Positions 9,930 to 17,936 of a stretch of DNA of 46,067 nt are shown in pieces; the stretch's first letter is position 1, and each line of letters begins with the position of its first letter. Where the stretch lies: contig JANQVJ010000011.1 in the NCBI GenBank assembly GCA_030730365.1, forward strand, positions 1-46,067, in the 5' to 3' direction. The notes beneath the pieces are model-generated. The model worked only from the letters and a program-made list of their open reading frames with translations, was not told the origin of the DNA and ran no database searches. This DNA comes from Verrucomicrobiales bacterium. GTDB lineage: Bacteria > Verrucomicrobiota > Verrucomicrobiia > Verrucomicrobiales > DEV007. The position numbers and the translations under genes were made by a program.

Positions 9930-10376
9930 TCACTCCGGCCGCCGCATCTCGAAATCACCGAGGTCGTCCTTATCGCTCGAGTAGGTCGCTTTGAAGGTGT
10001 TTTTCGTGATGGTGGCCTTGTGGCCGAAGGTCCCGAAAATACCAAGCGTTTCATCACCGTTAGCGAGATAGGTGCCGCCGCGACGGGTCACGGGGTAGCG
10101 GACTTTGTAGGCACCGGAGAAGATGTCTGCCCAGGTTGCGTGGTAGTGGAAATCATACTTCCCCGGTTCGTCGGTGGCGGGAGTGACGATAGCTCGGAGA
10201 TCTCCGGTGTGGCCGTTGCTCGCGGTCGTCCACGATCCGGTCCACGGACCTGCGGGCGAGGTGATTTTACCGGACTTGTATTCGGCGACGGACTGGTTCC
10301 ATTTGCGTTCGTAAGTTCCGCAACTGGTGAGAAAGAGTCCGGCCAGGGCAAGAGTGAGGATGGGCAGAGACTTCAT
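9930..10376 (-). CDS. Small lipoprotein of unknown function
   Basis: A 148-residue protein starting with a clear lipoprotein signal (MKSLPILTLALAGLFLTSC; lipobox LTSC). The mature part looks like a small beta-barrel or lipocalin-like sheet protein: GPWTGSWTTASNGHTGDLRA, KYDFHYHATW, YPVTRRGGTYLANG and GTFGHKATITKNTFKATYSS alternate hydrophobic and polar residues. No catalytic motif is visible. The start was placed at residue 15 of the longest frame because the signal begins there and the promoter at 10390 fits it. Function is not recognised. Confidence 0.72.
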   Translation of the reverse strand: MKSLPILTLALAGLFLTSCGTYERKWNQSVAEYKSGKITSPAGPWTGSWTTASNGHTGDLRAIVTPATDEPGKYDFHYHATWADIFSGAYKVRYPVTRRGGTYLANGDETLGIFGTFGHKATITKNTFKATYSSDKDDLGDFEMRRPE

Positions 10377-10389
10377 TTGATGGTTTGTG

Positions 10390-10418
10390 AAGGTAGCGAG
10401 GGAAGGACGCGTCGGCAA
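10390..10418 (-). promoter_or_regulatory. Putative promoter of the 148-residue lipoprotein gene
   Basis: Minus strand TTGCCG (10413-10418), 17 nt, TACCTT (10390-10395), then 13 nt to the ATG. TACCTT is also the -10 of the VanX-like gene. Confidence 0.5.
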
Positions 10419-10432
10419 GTGGCAGAAACGCG

Positions 10433-11011
10433 TCAGCCCTGGCGCGGTTCGCTGCGACCGCTCCCGCTGTTGATCGCACTACAAAGGGAGAGAATGTTTT
10501 TCGCTTTCTGGAGGAGGAGTGTCGCTCGTGTTCCTGAGCCGGGTGCATTCCCGAACTTCACCTCCTCGCCGGCGAGGAGGAAATCGAGCAGTTCCTGCTG
10601 GGCGGCGGGAGGAAGTTTCGTTGCTTCGTCGCGCGAGAGGCGGGCGAGATACTCCTGGGTCGTCTCGTAGCGCACCGGATCAGCGAACGTGGCGGCGAGA
10701 AAGTCCTTGAGTGTCTCGGAGAGAGCGAGAGCGTAGCGATTCGGCTCGAGTTCACCTTCGCTTTGCGCGAGGTTCCGTAATTGGCGTTGCGCGATGACCA
10801 CGGGAGACTCCTTCCCTGTTGCCGTTTTCCGCGACCGCAGGTAATACCAGGCGATCAGGGCGATGCCGGCGAGGAGGAAGAGAAAGAGGGCGCTGTAGAT
10901 GATGAGCGGCCATATCGATGTCTCGGGCGCGAGTTCGACGATGTCGTAGAGCTCATCGGGCGAGGTGCCGGTCTCCTGGGCGAGGATTATTCTGGGAAAG
11001 GCGGGGATCAT
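10433..11011 (-). CDS. DUF4381-like single-pass membrane protein
   Basis: A 192-residue protein with one strong membrane helix (WPLIIYSALFLFLLAGIALIAWYYL, about residues 34-58) and a cytoplasmic helical domain (RQLRNLAQSEGELEPNRYALALSETLKDFL ... YLARLS). This pattern, directly after a DUF58 gene, matches the DUF4381-type component of bacterial MoxR/von Willebrand operons (Bat-like, aerotolerance or protein maturation). Its ATG overlaps the DUF58 stop (ATGA), so the two are translationally coupled. The usual MoxR ATPase and VWA membrane proteins are missing on both sides. Confidence 0.7.
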   Translation of the reverse strand: MIPAFPRIILAQETGTSPDELYDIVELAPETSIWPLIIYSALFLFLLAGIALIAWYYLRSRKTATGKESPVVIAQRQLRNLAQSEGELEPNRYALALSETLKDFLAATFADPVRYETTQEYLARLSRDEATKLPPAAQQELLDFLLAGEEVKFGNAPGSGTRATLLLQKAKNILSLCSAINSGSGRSEPRQG

Positions 11012-11940
11012 GAGGTTCCCTGGCGGCGTTTGAAAAAGCGGTGGAGGGCGCCGTGATACTCTTCGTCGGTGCGCAGCGAGATCTTGTCGATAGAGAGGCG
11101 CTTGAACTGCTGATCGATCTCCGCCTGCCAGCGCGCCGCCTCGGCATTGTAGGCGTATCGGATGCGGGGATTCGACGTATTGACCTCAATCTGGCGTCCC
11201 GTCTCGGGATCCTCGAGGCGCACGTGACCGGCCGCGGGAAGAGCGAGTTCGGCGGGATCGCTTACCTGAATGGCGACGAGGTCATGCTTGCGATTCACGA
11301 TGCGCAGGTCGGTGGAGAGGTCTTCGTCGAAAAGAAAATCCGAGAGCATGAAGACGAGGGAACGTTTCCGCACCGCGTTTTTCAGCAAATGGATGGGCGC
11401 GGCGAGTGAGGTGCGGTGTCCTGCGGGTTCGAAGAGGAGAATCTCGCGGATGAGGCGCAGGGCATGCGCGGTGCCTTTTTTCGGCGGCAGGTAGAGTTCG
11501 ACCTCGTTGGTGAAAAGGACGAGCCCGACCTTGTCCTTGTTCTGCAGGGCGCTGAAGGTGAGGAGGGCGGCGACCTCGGCCATCATCTCGCGCTTGCTCG
11601 GGCCGACGCTGCCGTAGTTGCCCGACGCGCTGATGTCGACGCAGACGAAGACCGTCATTTCGCGCTCTTCGGTAAATTTTTTCACGAAGGGGTGCCCCAT
11701 GCGGGCGGTCACGTTCCAGTCGATCGCGCGGACTTCATCGCCGGGCTGGTACTCGCGGAAGTCCTCAAAGTCGATGCCTTCGCCCTTGAAACAGCTGTGG
11801 TATTCGCCGCCGAAACTCTCGCGGACGAGTCCCTTGGTGCGCAGCTCGATCTTGCGGACCTTTTTGAGGATCTCGGTGATCTCGGAGCGGGAATGTTCGG
11901 TAAGGGGGGCGGATCCCGCTTTGGCTCGACTCTTCTGCAT
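11008..11940 (-). CDS. DUF58 domain protein (MoxR/BatA-type operon)
   Basis: A 310-residue cytoplasmic protein with the DUF58 signature in order: GGEYHSCFKGEGIDFEDFREY, QPGDEVRAIDWNVTARMG, and a VWA-like fold with DISASG (metal-ion-dependent adhesion-like motif) followed by MLSDFL. DUF58 proteins work with MoxR AAA+ ATPases, which insert or mature metal- or calcium-dependent enzymes; the client here is unknown. The start at 11940 (MQKSRAK) follows a 38-nt gap after the DUF6807 gene, so read-through from the sulfatase operon is likely. A possible job in maturing secreted sulfatase or cytochrome is speculation. Confidence 0.88.
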   Translation of the reverse strand: MQKSRAKAGSAPLTEHSRSEITEILKKVRKIELRTKGLVRESFGGEYHSCFKGEGIDFEDFREYQPGDEVRAIDWNVTARMGHPFVKKFTEEREMTVFVCVDISASGNYGSVGPSKREMMAEVAALLTFSALQNKDKVGLVLFTNEVELYLPPKKGTAHALRLIREILLFEPAGHRTSLAAPIHLLKNAVRKRSLVFMLSDFLFDEDLSTDLRIVNRKHDLVAIQVSDPAELALPAAGHVRLEDPETGRQIEVNTSNPRIRYAYNAEAARWQAEIDQQFKRLSIDKISLRTDEEYHGALHRFFKRRQGTS

Positions 11941-11978
11941 CAGGGGAGGGGGGAAAGGGAAAGTCCGGTTCGTCTGGA

Positions 11979-12950
11979 CTAACCTTTGAAATCCTTGCTC
12001 AGTTTCGTGATCTCCTCCACCGTCATTTCCCCCTGACGGATGACGAGCCGATAGCGCACCGTGAGTGGTTTTTCGGGAATGACGTCGGTCGCGAAGTAGG
12101 TGCCGAAGCGGCCATACTGCCGCTCGCTTGCCCTGGCCGGTTTGGGATTGCCCGGATGATCGAGGTAGGCCACGGTGAAGAACTTGTTGTCGAGGAGGAA
12201 ACACATCCCTTTCCAGAGAAGGTCGCGGGTCTGATCGTTGTCCGTCTTTGGCGTCCAGTTGATCGCGATGCCGGGTTGGCCGATACCGGAGACGGGGCGG
12301 ATGTAGTAGGTGGCGTTAGGGCTCACGTCGTGGATGTCATTATGCGCCCGGAAGTGAAAGCCGGCATGCTGCGGGTCCCCGTCGAGTCGCAGCGAGGGCA
12401 CCGTGGGAGTGAGCTTTGACTCGAAGCCGACGACGAGGTCCTTCACCGGATACGAGAACCGCATCGTGCGTTCCTCGGTCGCGAAGACCTGCCCGTCGTC
12501 TCCGACCCAGTCGATCACCGAGATGAAATGGGCGGTCTTTTCGTCCGCCTCTTTCGCGGAGAAACTGCGGTGGAGTTGGTGTGCTTTGCGGCAATGCCAC
12601 GTATCGACATTATTCCACTGTTTCCCGTCGCGATCGGTGTAGCTGATTTTCGAAAAGCCGTAGTAGATGCCGCGGTGGTGGGTGAAACTGCCGCCCGCTC
12701 CTTTGGTGAGGAAGTCATCCCGTTTGTCGGGGCGGAAAATGTGGCAAAAGGGCTTGTAGGTCTCGTCGCGACGCTGCGGGCTGCTCTCGTCGATGGCCTC
12801 GTAGACGTAGCGGGCAACGGGGCGATTCTGGAAGGTCAGCTCGAGGTGTTTGCCCTCCGTGTCGGTCCAAGTAAACTGCGCTGATGCGGGAGCGTGGGCG
12901 AAAAGGAGGAGGAGGGCGAGGAGAGCAGGAAAAGCGAAGGGGGGCTTCAT
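11979..12950 (-). CDS. DUF6807 secreted protein (often mislabelled 'methane oxygenase PmoA')
   Basis: A 323-residue protein with a signal peptide (MKPPFAFPALLALLLLFAHAPASA). It has the features of the DUF6807 family abundant in Planctomycetes and Verrucomicrobia: YKPFCHIFRPD near the start, HHRGIYYGF, WHCRKAHQL, and the beta-sandwich pair HAGFHFRAHNDI and ATYYIRP. The 'PmoA' name in databases is historical; nothing here resembles the copper membrane monooxygenase subunit. Members occur with sugar dehydrogenases and glycan-degrading enzymes, so a role in carbohydrate use is plausible. It begins 27 nt after the sulfatase stop and is presumably co-transcribed. Confidence 0.82.
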   Translation of the reverse strand: MKPPFAFPALLALLLLFAHAPASAQFTWTDTEGKHLELTFQNRPVARYVYEAIDESSPQRRDETYKPFCHIFRPDKRDDFLTKGAGGSFTHHRGIYYGFSKISYTDRDGKQWNNVDTWHCRKAHQLHRSFSAKEADEKTAHFISVIDWVGDDGQVFATEERTMRFSYPVKDLVVGFESKLTPTVPSLRLDGDPQHAGFHFRAHNDIHDVSPNATYYIRPVSGIGQPGIAINWTPKTDNDQTRDLLWKGMCFLLDNKFFTVAYLDHPGNPKPARASERQYGRFGTYFATDVIPEKPLTVRYRLVIRQGEMTVEEITKLSKDFKG

Positions 12951-12977
12951 AGAAGGGCGGGAATTCGTTGTCGGATA

Positions 12978-14549
12978 TTAGGGGGCGGCGAGTCCCTGCT
13001 CGACCATTTCTTTTTTCGGGAGACGGGGGCGGATCCGGGCAGAGGTGGGCATGCCGGTGAGTCGGTCGAATTCGTCGGCGGTGCGCAGCTCGGGAGCGGC
13101 GTCTTTCGTCCTGCTTTCCCAGTCCGCGAGAGCGGACCGCATCGCGTCCAGGAGAGGGGAATAGCGCTCGTCGGCGGCGAGATTTTTGATCTCGTGCGGG
13201 TCTAGTTTGAGGTCGTAGAGTTCCTCGGCAGGGCGAGGCGCCGAGAAGCAGATCGACTGGGCCGGGGTGAGTTTGCCTTTTTCATGGAGCCGCACGAGTT
13301 CGAGGTAGGTGGGGCAGCGTACGACATCGGCCGGCGGGGTGAGGGGGAGATCCTCGAAGTAGTTACGGATGTACTTGTAGCGTTCGTTCCGCACGGCCCG
13401 GGCGTGGTCCTCGTAGTCGTGCCAGTTTTTCTCGGCGAAGACGTAGTCCCGAATCGGTCTTTCCGGATCGCTAAAGAGCGGCGAAAAATCGACTCCCTCG
13501 AAGGTGATTCCCGGTTTTTCGATTTTAGCGAGGCTGAGGAAGGTCCCGGCGATATCGATGGAGCTGACGAGGCGCGGGCAGACCGAGCCGGGAGAGATTG
13601 TCCCGGGCCAGCGGGCGATCATCGGGGTCTTGATGCCGCTGTCGTAAAGAGTCGTCTTGTCACGGGGGAAAGGACGTCCGTTGTCGCTGATGAAAAGGAC
13701 GAGTGTCTTGTCGGCAATTTTCTGTTCTTCGAGTTCGTCGAGGACTTCTCCGACAAAGCGGTCGAGCCGGGTAATCTCGTCGTAATACTGCTGGTAGTCG
13801 GCCCGCACCGCAGGCGTATCAGGATGGTAGGGTGGCACCCGGATCTCGTCGGGGAGGGCGCCCTCTTCGAGGATAGATTGATCGTAGGGCCGGTGCGGAT
13901 CGAGGGCGGCGAGCCATAGGAAAAAGGGCCTCGCCCGGTCGCGCTCGCGCATCAGCGGAACCCAGTCGGCCGCTCCGCTTTTCGCATCGCCTTCCAGGGT
14001 CTCTTCAAAGTTGCCCGCCGTCGCCGCGTCGCCCGCGGGCAGTTGAAAGCCCGAGGTGTCGACGTCTTTCACCACATCGAAACGATCTTTCACTTCCTCG
14101 CCGAGATGCCACTTTCCGGCTGCGCCGGTCCAGTATCCTTTTTCCTTCAACTTCTCGACGAAGGTGACCTGTTCCTTCGGCAGCGGCCAGTGTAGTTCCT
14201 CGGCATCAGTCTGGTGGGGATAGCGACCTGTCAGGATACTCGCGCGGCTGGGGCTGCATGACGAGGCTGTGAGAATCGCGTTGTCGAAGCGCATCCCGCC
14301 GTCGGCGAGGCGCTGCAAGTTCGGTGTCATGATGGATTCATGTCCGTAGGGTGAGGAATCATCCCAGGCGAGGTCGTCGGCGATGATGAGGACGAAGTTC
14401 GGGAGTCGCAGAAGTTCCTCCGCCTTAGCCACTTCCTCCGCAGAGGGAGCCTCCTCTTCCTTGTCGCTCTTCTCGTCCTGTGCCGACGCTGGCAACGCGG
14501 CGGCAAAAATGAGAACGAAAAAGCAAATGGACGCGAAACGGCACGGCAT
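12978..14549 (-). CDS. Secreted type I (formylglycine) sulfatase
   Basis: A 523-residue exported sulfatase with a signal peptide (MPCRFASICFFVLIFAAALPASA). The metal-binding start of the fold is visible (VLIIADDLAWDDSSPYG, Asp58/Asp59) and the activation signature is C-S-P-S-R with Cys98 (SSCSPSRASILTGRYP), which must be converted to formylglycine. Further conserved pieces are GKWHLG, the second metal site DNG (LFISDNGRPF) and a C-terminal DLKLDPHEIKNL that is typical of the family. The overall form resembles heparan N-sulfatase or choline-sulfatase-like S1 enzymes; substrates are probably sulfated polysaccharides from algae or animals. It heads a unit with DUF6807 and DUF58 genes. The start is supported by a promoter ending 6 nt upstream. 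Confidence 0.93.
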   Translation of the reverse strand: MPCRFASICFFVLIFAAALPASAQDEKSDKEEEAPSAEEVAKAEELLRLPNFVLIIADDLAWDDSSPYGHESIMTPNLQRLADGGMRFDNAILTASSCSPSRASILTGRYPHQTDAEELHWPLPKEQVTFVEKLKEKGYWTGAAGKWHLGEEVKDRFDVVKDVDTSGFQLPAGDAATAGNFEETLEGDAKSGAADWVPLMRERDRARPFFLWLAALDPHRPYDQSILEEGALPDEIRVPPYHPDTPAVRADYQQYYDEITRLDRFVGEVLDELEEQKIADKTLVLFISDNGRPFPRDKTTLYDSGIKTPMIARWPGTISPGSVCPRLVSSIDIAGTFLSLAKIEKPGITFEGVDFSPLFSDPERPIRDYVFAEKNWHDYEDHARAVRNERYKYIRNYFEDLPLTPPADVVRCPTYLELVRLHEKGKLTPAQSICFSAPRPAEELYDLKLDPHEIKNLAADERYSPLLDAMRSALADWESRTKDAAPELRTADEFDRLTGMPTSARIRPRLPKKEMVEQGLAAP

Positions 14550-14555
14550 GCGGCG

Positions 14556-14584
14556 AATGAAGCAGATTCTTTAAGAAATGCCAA
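14556..14584 (-). promoter_or_regulatory. Putative leaderless promoter of the sulfatase unit
   Basis: Minus strand TTGGCA (14579-14584), 17 nt, TTCATT (14556-14561), then 6 nt to the ATG at 14549. Confidence 0.5.
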
Positions 14585-14712
14585 GTTTACTGAAGGGAAA
14601 AGGACATCGCAATGTTCACTTGCGTCGCGTGGACGACAGGCCTAATCGATATAGAGCGGTATTGAGCTGCGGCATTCCACGGGGAAAAACCAACCTGAAC
14701 TTCCATCTTCTG

Positions 14713-15591
14713 ATGAAACGCCTGATTGAGATGAAAAAATGGAAGATCCCTCGCCGATTTTTTCTCCTCTCACTGCTGGCTGTGATTTTGACGGTTGGGA
14801 GCAGAGAGACCACTCTGGCCCGGGGCGGAGAAGTAGCGGTCACCTTTACCAACGCCACCCCCAAAAGTGTGACTTTGCATCGTCTTGACCACGGAAAAGC
14901 CGCCCAGTCCTTCGACACGATCGCTCCCGGCAAGGTCTTGGCCGTGCAGTCCCTTCCGGGTCAAATTTGGATCCTTCTGAAACGAAATAACAAAGAATTG
15001 GGCCGTTACCTGGTCACTCCCGCCCCGCGCCAGTCCTTCCTGATTTCGACGGAGGTCGCTAACGGGCCTCTCGAGAAGGCGGTCCCGGCTGATCCCGCTG
15101 CGAAGCTCGCCGGCAATACCGGATCCAAGGTCGATGCGCAGGAGGCTCAGCAACTAATCAACTACCATAACGAGAAAAGGCAGGAAGTAGGTGCAGCCCC
15201 CCTTACCTGGTCCCCGAAGATCGCGCAATACGCCCAAGGGCGCGCGGATACGATCGCACGGACGAAGAAGTTCGCCCACCTTCCGCAAGGGCGTAATCCC
15301 TATGGTGAAAACCTCGCCCAGGGCGGCAGCGGCGGGGGAGTATCGGGTTTTACTGCCCTGAACGCCGCGGAGAGTTGGTATGCCGAAAAAGCGAAGATGC
15401 CGAAAGGAGCGCGCATCATGACAATGGACCTTTTTAATCGCGGAGTCGGGCACTACACACAGATGATCTGGAAAGGCACCACCGAAATCGGCGTCGGTAT
15501 TGCCAACTTCCAGCAAAATGGTTTAGCGATGACCATCGTGGTCTGCTGCTACCATCCGCCCGGTAACTTCATCAGCGGCACCATTTTCTAA
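14713..15591 (+). CDS. Secreted CAP (SCP/PR-1) protein with an N-terminal VHL-beta-like domain
   Basis: Reading from the ATG at 14713 gives 292 residues; a second ATG at 14731 would also start the same signal peptide (MKKWKIPRRFFLLSLLAVIL), and neither has a ribosome site. After export comes a beta domain (about residues 40-115: VTFTNATPKSVTLHRLD, FDTIAPGK, GQIWILL) that matches the strand order and turn residues of the von Hippel-Lindau beta domain, known from many bacterial secreted proteins. The C-terminal CAP domain has NYHNEKRQEVG, LTWSPKIAQYAQGRAD, YGENLA, AAESWYAE, GHYTQMIWKGT and VVCCYHPPGNF, so the His/Glu pocket of CAP proteins is intact. Bacterial CAP proteins are extracellular; their activity is unsettled. 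The gene stands alone between divergent and convergent neighbours. Confidence 0.85.
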   Translation: MKRLIEMKKWKIPRRFFLLSLLAVILTVGSRETTLARGGEVAVTFTNATPKSVTLHRLDHGKAAQSFDTIAPGKVLAVQSLPGQIWILLKRNNKELGRYLVTPAPRQSFLISTEVANGPLEKAVPADPAAKLAGNTGSKVDAQEAQQLINYHNEKRQEVGAAPLTWSPKIAQYAQGRADTIARTKKFAHLPQGRNPYGENLAQGGSGGGVSGFTALNAAESWYAEKAKMPKGARIMTMDLFNRGVGHYTQMIWKGTTEIGVGIANFQQNGLAMTIVVCCYHPPGNFISGTIF

Positions 15592-15602
15592 GCACTACGC
15601 AC

Positions 15603-16451
15603 TCACAGCAGCGTCTCAACGAACTCCGCCGGGACAAACGGCTTGAAATCCGCGGCGGTCTCGCCCGTTCCGATGAAACGAGTAGGCACTCCCAGTTCGT
15701 GGCGGATCGCGACGACACTTCCGCCCTTACCTGATCCGTCGAGCTTGGTGACGATGACGCCGTTGAGGTCAAGTGCTGATTGGAATTCGCGGGTTTGCGA
15801 GACCGCATTCGAACCGGTCGTGGCATCGACGACGATCCAACGTTCGTGCGGGGCGGATTCGTCCTGCTTCGCGAGGGTGCGCCGAATCTTGCGGAGCTCT
15901 TCCATGAGATTGTGCCGCGTGTGGAGACGGCCCGCCGTGTCGCAGATGAGGTAGGCAGCTCCGGTCGCGATGGCCTTCTGGTGGGCATCAAAGCAGACCG
16001 CTGAGGGATCGCCCTGATACTGCGTCGTGACGATAGGGACGTCGATGCGCTCGGCCCAGACCGTGAGCTGCTCGATCGCGGCGGCGCGGAAGGTGTCGGC
16101 GGCGGCGATGACGACGCCGTGGCCCTGTGACTTGAGAAAAGCGGCGAGCTTGGCGACCGAAGTTGTCTTGCCGACTCCGTTGACCCCTGCCACAAGAATG
16201 ACGGTGGGTTTCCCGGGAGGGCCCGGCGGGGGCAGGGGCAGGGGGGTGTCACCGAGGATGGCCTTGATCTCGGTGCGGCAGGCCTCGACGACGGACTCCG
16301 CATCGAGCTTGCCTTTGCGGTCGCGAAGCCGGTCGACGATTTCAGTCGTCAGACGGATGCCGAGATCACCGGAGATGAGGGTCTCTTCGAGGTCGTCCCA
16401 GTCAATATCGTTTCCGCGAAAGCGGTTCAGAATCGATTTAAACAGTCCCAT
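15603..16451 (-). CDS. ftsY: Signal recognition particle receptor FtsY
   Basis: A 282-residue SRP GTPase that docks ribosome-nascent chain complexes to the membrane. G-motifs are complete: GVNGVGKTT near residue 89, DTFRAAAIEQL, DTAGRLHTRHNLMEEL, and TKLDGSGKGG, followed by GTGETAADFKPF, which separates FtsY from Ffh. The N-domain is short and the long acidic A-domain found in enterobacteria is absent, as in many other phyla. It starts 3 nt downstream of nusB and ends the cytochrome-apbE-nusB-ftsY run. Confidence 0.96.
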   Translation of the reverse strand: MGLFKSILNRFRGNDIDWDDLEETLISGDLGIRLTTEIVDRLRDRKGKLDAESVVEACRTEIKAILGDTPLPLPPPGPPGKPTVILVAGVNGVGKTTSVAKLAAFLKSQGHGVVIAAADTFRAAAIEQLTVWAERIDVPIVTTQYQGDPSAVCFDAHQKAIATGAAYLICDTAGRLHTRHNLMEELRKIRRTLAKQDESAPHERWIVVDATTGSNAVSQTREFQSALDLNGVIVTKLDGSGKGGSVVAIRHELGVPTRFIGTGETAADFKPFVPAEFVETLL

Positions 16452-16454
16452 GGA

Positions 16455-16904
16455 TCAGCGCTTCAGTATCTTGTCGAGGACGCCGTTCACAAAGCGGGCC
16501 GAGTCGTCGGTGCCAAATCGCTTCGCAATCTCGATGGCCTCGTTGATCGCCGCCTGCGGCGGAATGTGGCTCGCGTGGAGAATCTCAAAGGCACCCAGTC
16601 GCAGGATATTACGGTCGACCGCGGCAAGTCGCTGGAAAGAGAAATTCTCGAGCTGATTCCTTATCATGGAATCGATCTCGCCGAGGTTATCCATCACCCC
16701 GGCGATCAACTCGGCGGCAAATTCACGGACGAAAGGCTTCGCATCGCGCAATTCCCAGAAGGCCTCGAGGGTTCCGGGTGAATAATCGATGATGCCCTGA
16801 AGGTCGTTGCCGTAGAGGAACTGTACAGCCGCCTCACGACCGTCACGGCGCGGCGACGGGGCTTTCTTTTTGGTGGTTTGTTCCCTGGAATTGGAGGAAT
16901 CCAT
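16455..16904 (-). CDS. nusB: Transcription antitermination factor NusB
   Basis: A 149-residue all-helical protein that binds boxA RNA with S10 in rRNA antitermination. Recognisable parts are RRDGREAAVQFLYG at the N-terminal core, FVREFAAELIAGVMDN, FSFQRLAAVDRNILRLGAFE and the C-terminal INEAIEIAKRFGTDDSARFVNGVLDKIL. The first 20 residues (MDSSNSREQTTKKKAPSPR) are a hydrophilic extension. No other ATG, GTG or TTG is available between the start and the conserved core, so the gene truly overlaps the 3' end of apbE by 62 nt in another frame. Confidence 0.95.
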   Translation of the reverse strand: MDSSNSREQTTKKKAPSPRRDGREAAVQFLYGNDLQGIIDYSPGTLEAFWELRDAKPFVREFAAELIAGVMDNLGEIDSMIRNQLENFSFQRLAAVDRNILRLGAFEILHASHIPPQAAINEAIEIAKRFGTDDSARFVNGVLDKILKR

Positions 16905-17928
16905 CTGAGTGAGTGAACACTTCACGCCCGTCGCAGAGGGCGACGATTTGGCATTCGATTCCTCGTTTATTCTCGATGAATTGCAAGCCCTCCTTTGTCC
17001 CCAAAAGCACCACCGCCGTCGCATAACTGTCTGATGTGGTTGCGTTAGGACTGATCACGCTCGCGCCGATGCGCTCGGTCAGTCCCAACCCGGTGCGGGT
17101 TGAGACGATATGGGAATACCTTTGTCCGCCGAGCTCGAGATAACGGCGCGTGTCACCGGAGGTCGAGATCGCCGCGTTGACCAGAGTTATCGTCTCGAGG
17201 TCTTTGAGATCGCGTCCGAGCTCAAGAGTCTCGATACCTATTTTCCAACCTGCCTCGCCCGGCGGTCCGTCGCCGACGGCGATGTCACCGCTCGCGGCGA
17301 CGAGACTGCGGGGGAATCCGCCCTCTTTCAGAATCGCGAGGGCTGCGTCCGCAGCGTAGCCCTTGGCGATCCCGCCCAGATCGAAGAGCATGCCGTCGAT
17401 CTTTTTCAATATGGTGCGTTTTTCCGGATCGAGGACGAGATGGTGGAAGCCAGTGCGGGCTTTCGCCGAGTCGATTTGATCAGGAGTGGGAAGCATCCGA
17501 TTCTTCCTCCCCATGCGCCACAGCCGGATGATGGGTCCGGCTGTGATGTCAAAAGCACCGCCGGACTGCTCCGTGAGTTGACCGGCCTTTTCGAAAAGAG
17601 TGAAGAGATCCTCGCTCACCGGAAAAGCCTGACCTGCGGGGGCTTTCGCCAGCTCATTGATCTCGGACTCGGGCAGGTAATCCGAGAGGGTGCGGTTTAG
17701 CGCGGCGATTCGGGCAAAGGCCTTCCGAGCGGCGAGAGTCAGATCCTCGACCCGACCCTCTTCAGCCCAGGATCGTACCGTGAACTCGATCCCCATGTGG
17801 GGCTCTTTGAAAGTGTAGAGTTGCTCTTCACCCCGGACTGTAATCGCCGAAAGCAGGGCGATGCAAAAAAGGCGAACCGGAAGGCTCGCCTTTTTCACTA
17901 AGTTTCGCGCCGGATAGGACTCCGTCAT
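16843..17928 (-). CDS. apbE: FAD:protein FMN transferase ApbE
   Basis: A 361-residue exported enzyme that attaches FMN covalently to a threonine of partner flavoproteins, as in Rnf and Nqr complexes. A signal peptide lies at about residues 11-33 (VKKASLPVRLFCIALLSAIT). Family motifs follow: MGIEF, LSDYLPESEINEL, SGGAFDITAGP near 122, DLGGIAKGYAADA near 183, ASGD near 212, NAAISTSGD near 251 and YSHIVSTRTG near 271. The usual 'HIiDPrTG' is changed to HIVSTRTG. The start at 17928 sits 8 nt after the cytochrome-FGE gene; a GTG at 17898 is an alternative. An intrinsic-terminator structure lies within codons 11-21. No Rnf or Nqr target is in the window. Confidence 0.93.
   Translation of the reverse strand: MTESYPARNLVKKASLPVRLFCIALLSAITVRGEEQLYTFKEPHMGIEFTVRSWAEEGRVEDLTLAARKAFARIAALNRTLSDYLPESEINELAKAPAGQAFPVSEDLFTLFEKAGQLTEQSGGAFDITAGPIIRLWRMGRKNRMLPTPDQIDSAKARTGFHHLVLDPEKRTILKKIDGMLFDLGGIAKGYAADAALAILKEGGFPRSLVAASGDIAVGDGPPGEAGWKIGIETLELGRDLKDLETITLVNAAISTSGDTRRYLELGGQRYSHIVSTRTGLGLTERIGASVISPNATTSDSYATAVVLLGTKEGLQFIENKRGIECQIVALCDGREVFTHSDGFLQFQGTNHQKESPVAAP
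17865..17895 (-). terminator. Intrinsic-terminator-like hairpin inside the 5' end of apbE
   Basis: On the minus strand GGCGAGCC, loop TTCC, GGTTCGCC forms an 8-bp stem (with one G-T pair), preceded by five A and followed by six T. It lies 42-72 nt after the stop of the cytochrome-FGE gene and encodes ApbE residues 11-21. It fits a terminator for the upstream gene that apbE expression must pass, or an attenuator. The plus strand also ends in a T-run, with one A-C mismatch in the stem. Confidence 0.7.
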
Positions 17929-17936
17929 TGATTTGA

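Noticed and set aside
11979-12950. Copper-containing methane or ammonia monooxygenase subunit (PmoA)
   Set aside because: The database name attached to this family is misleading: the protein is soluble and secreted with no membrane helices beyond the signal peptide.
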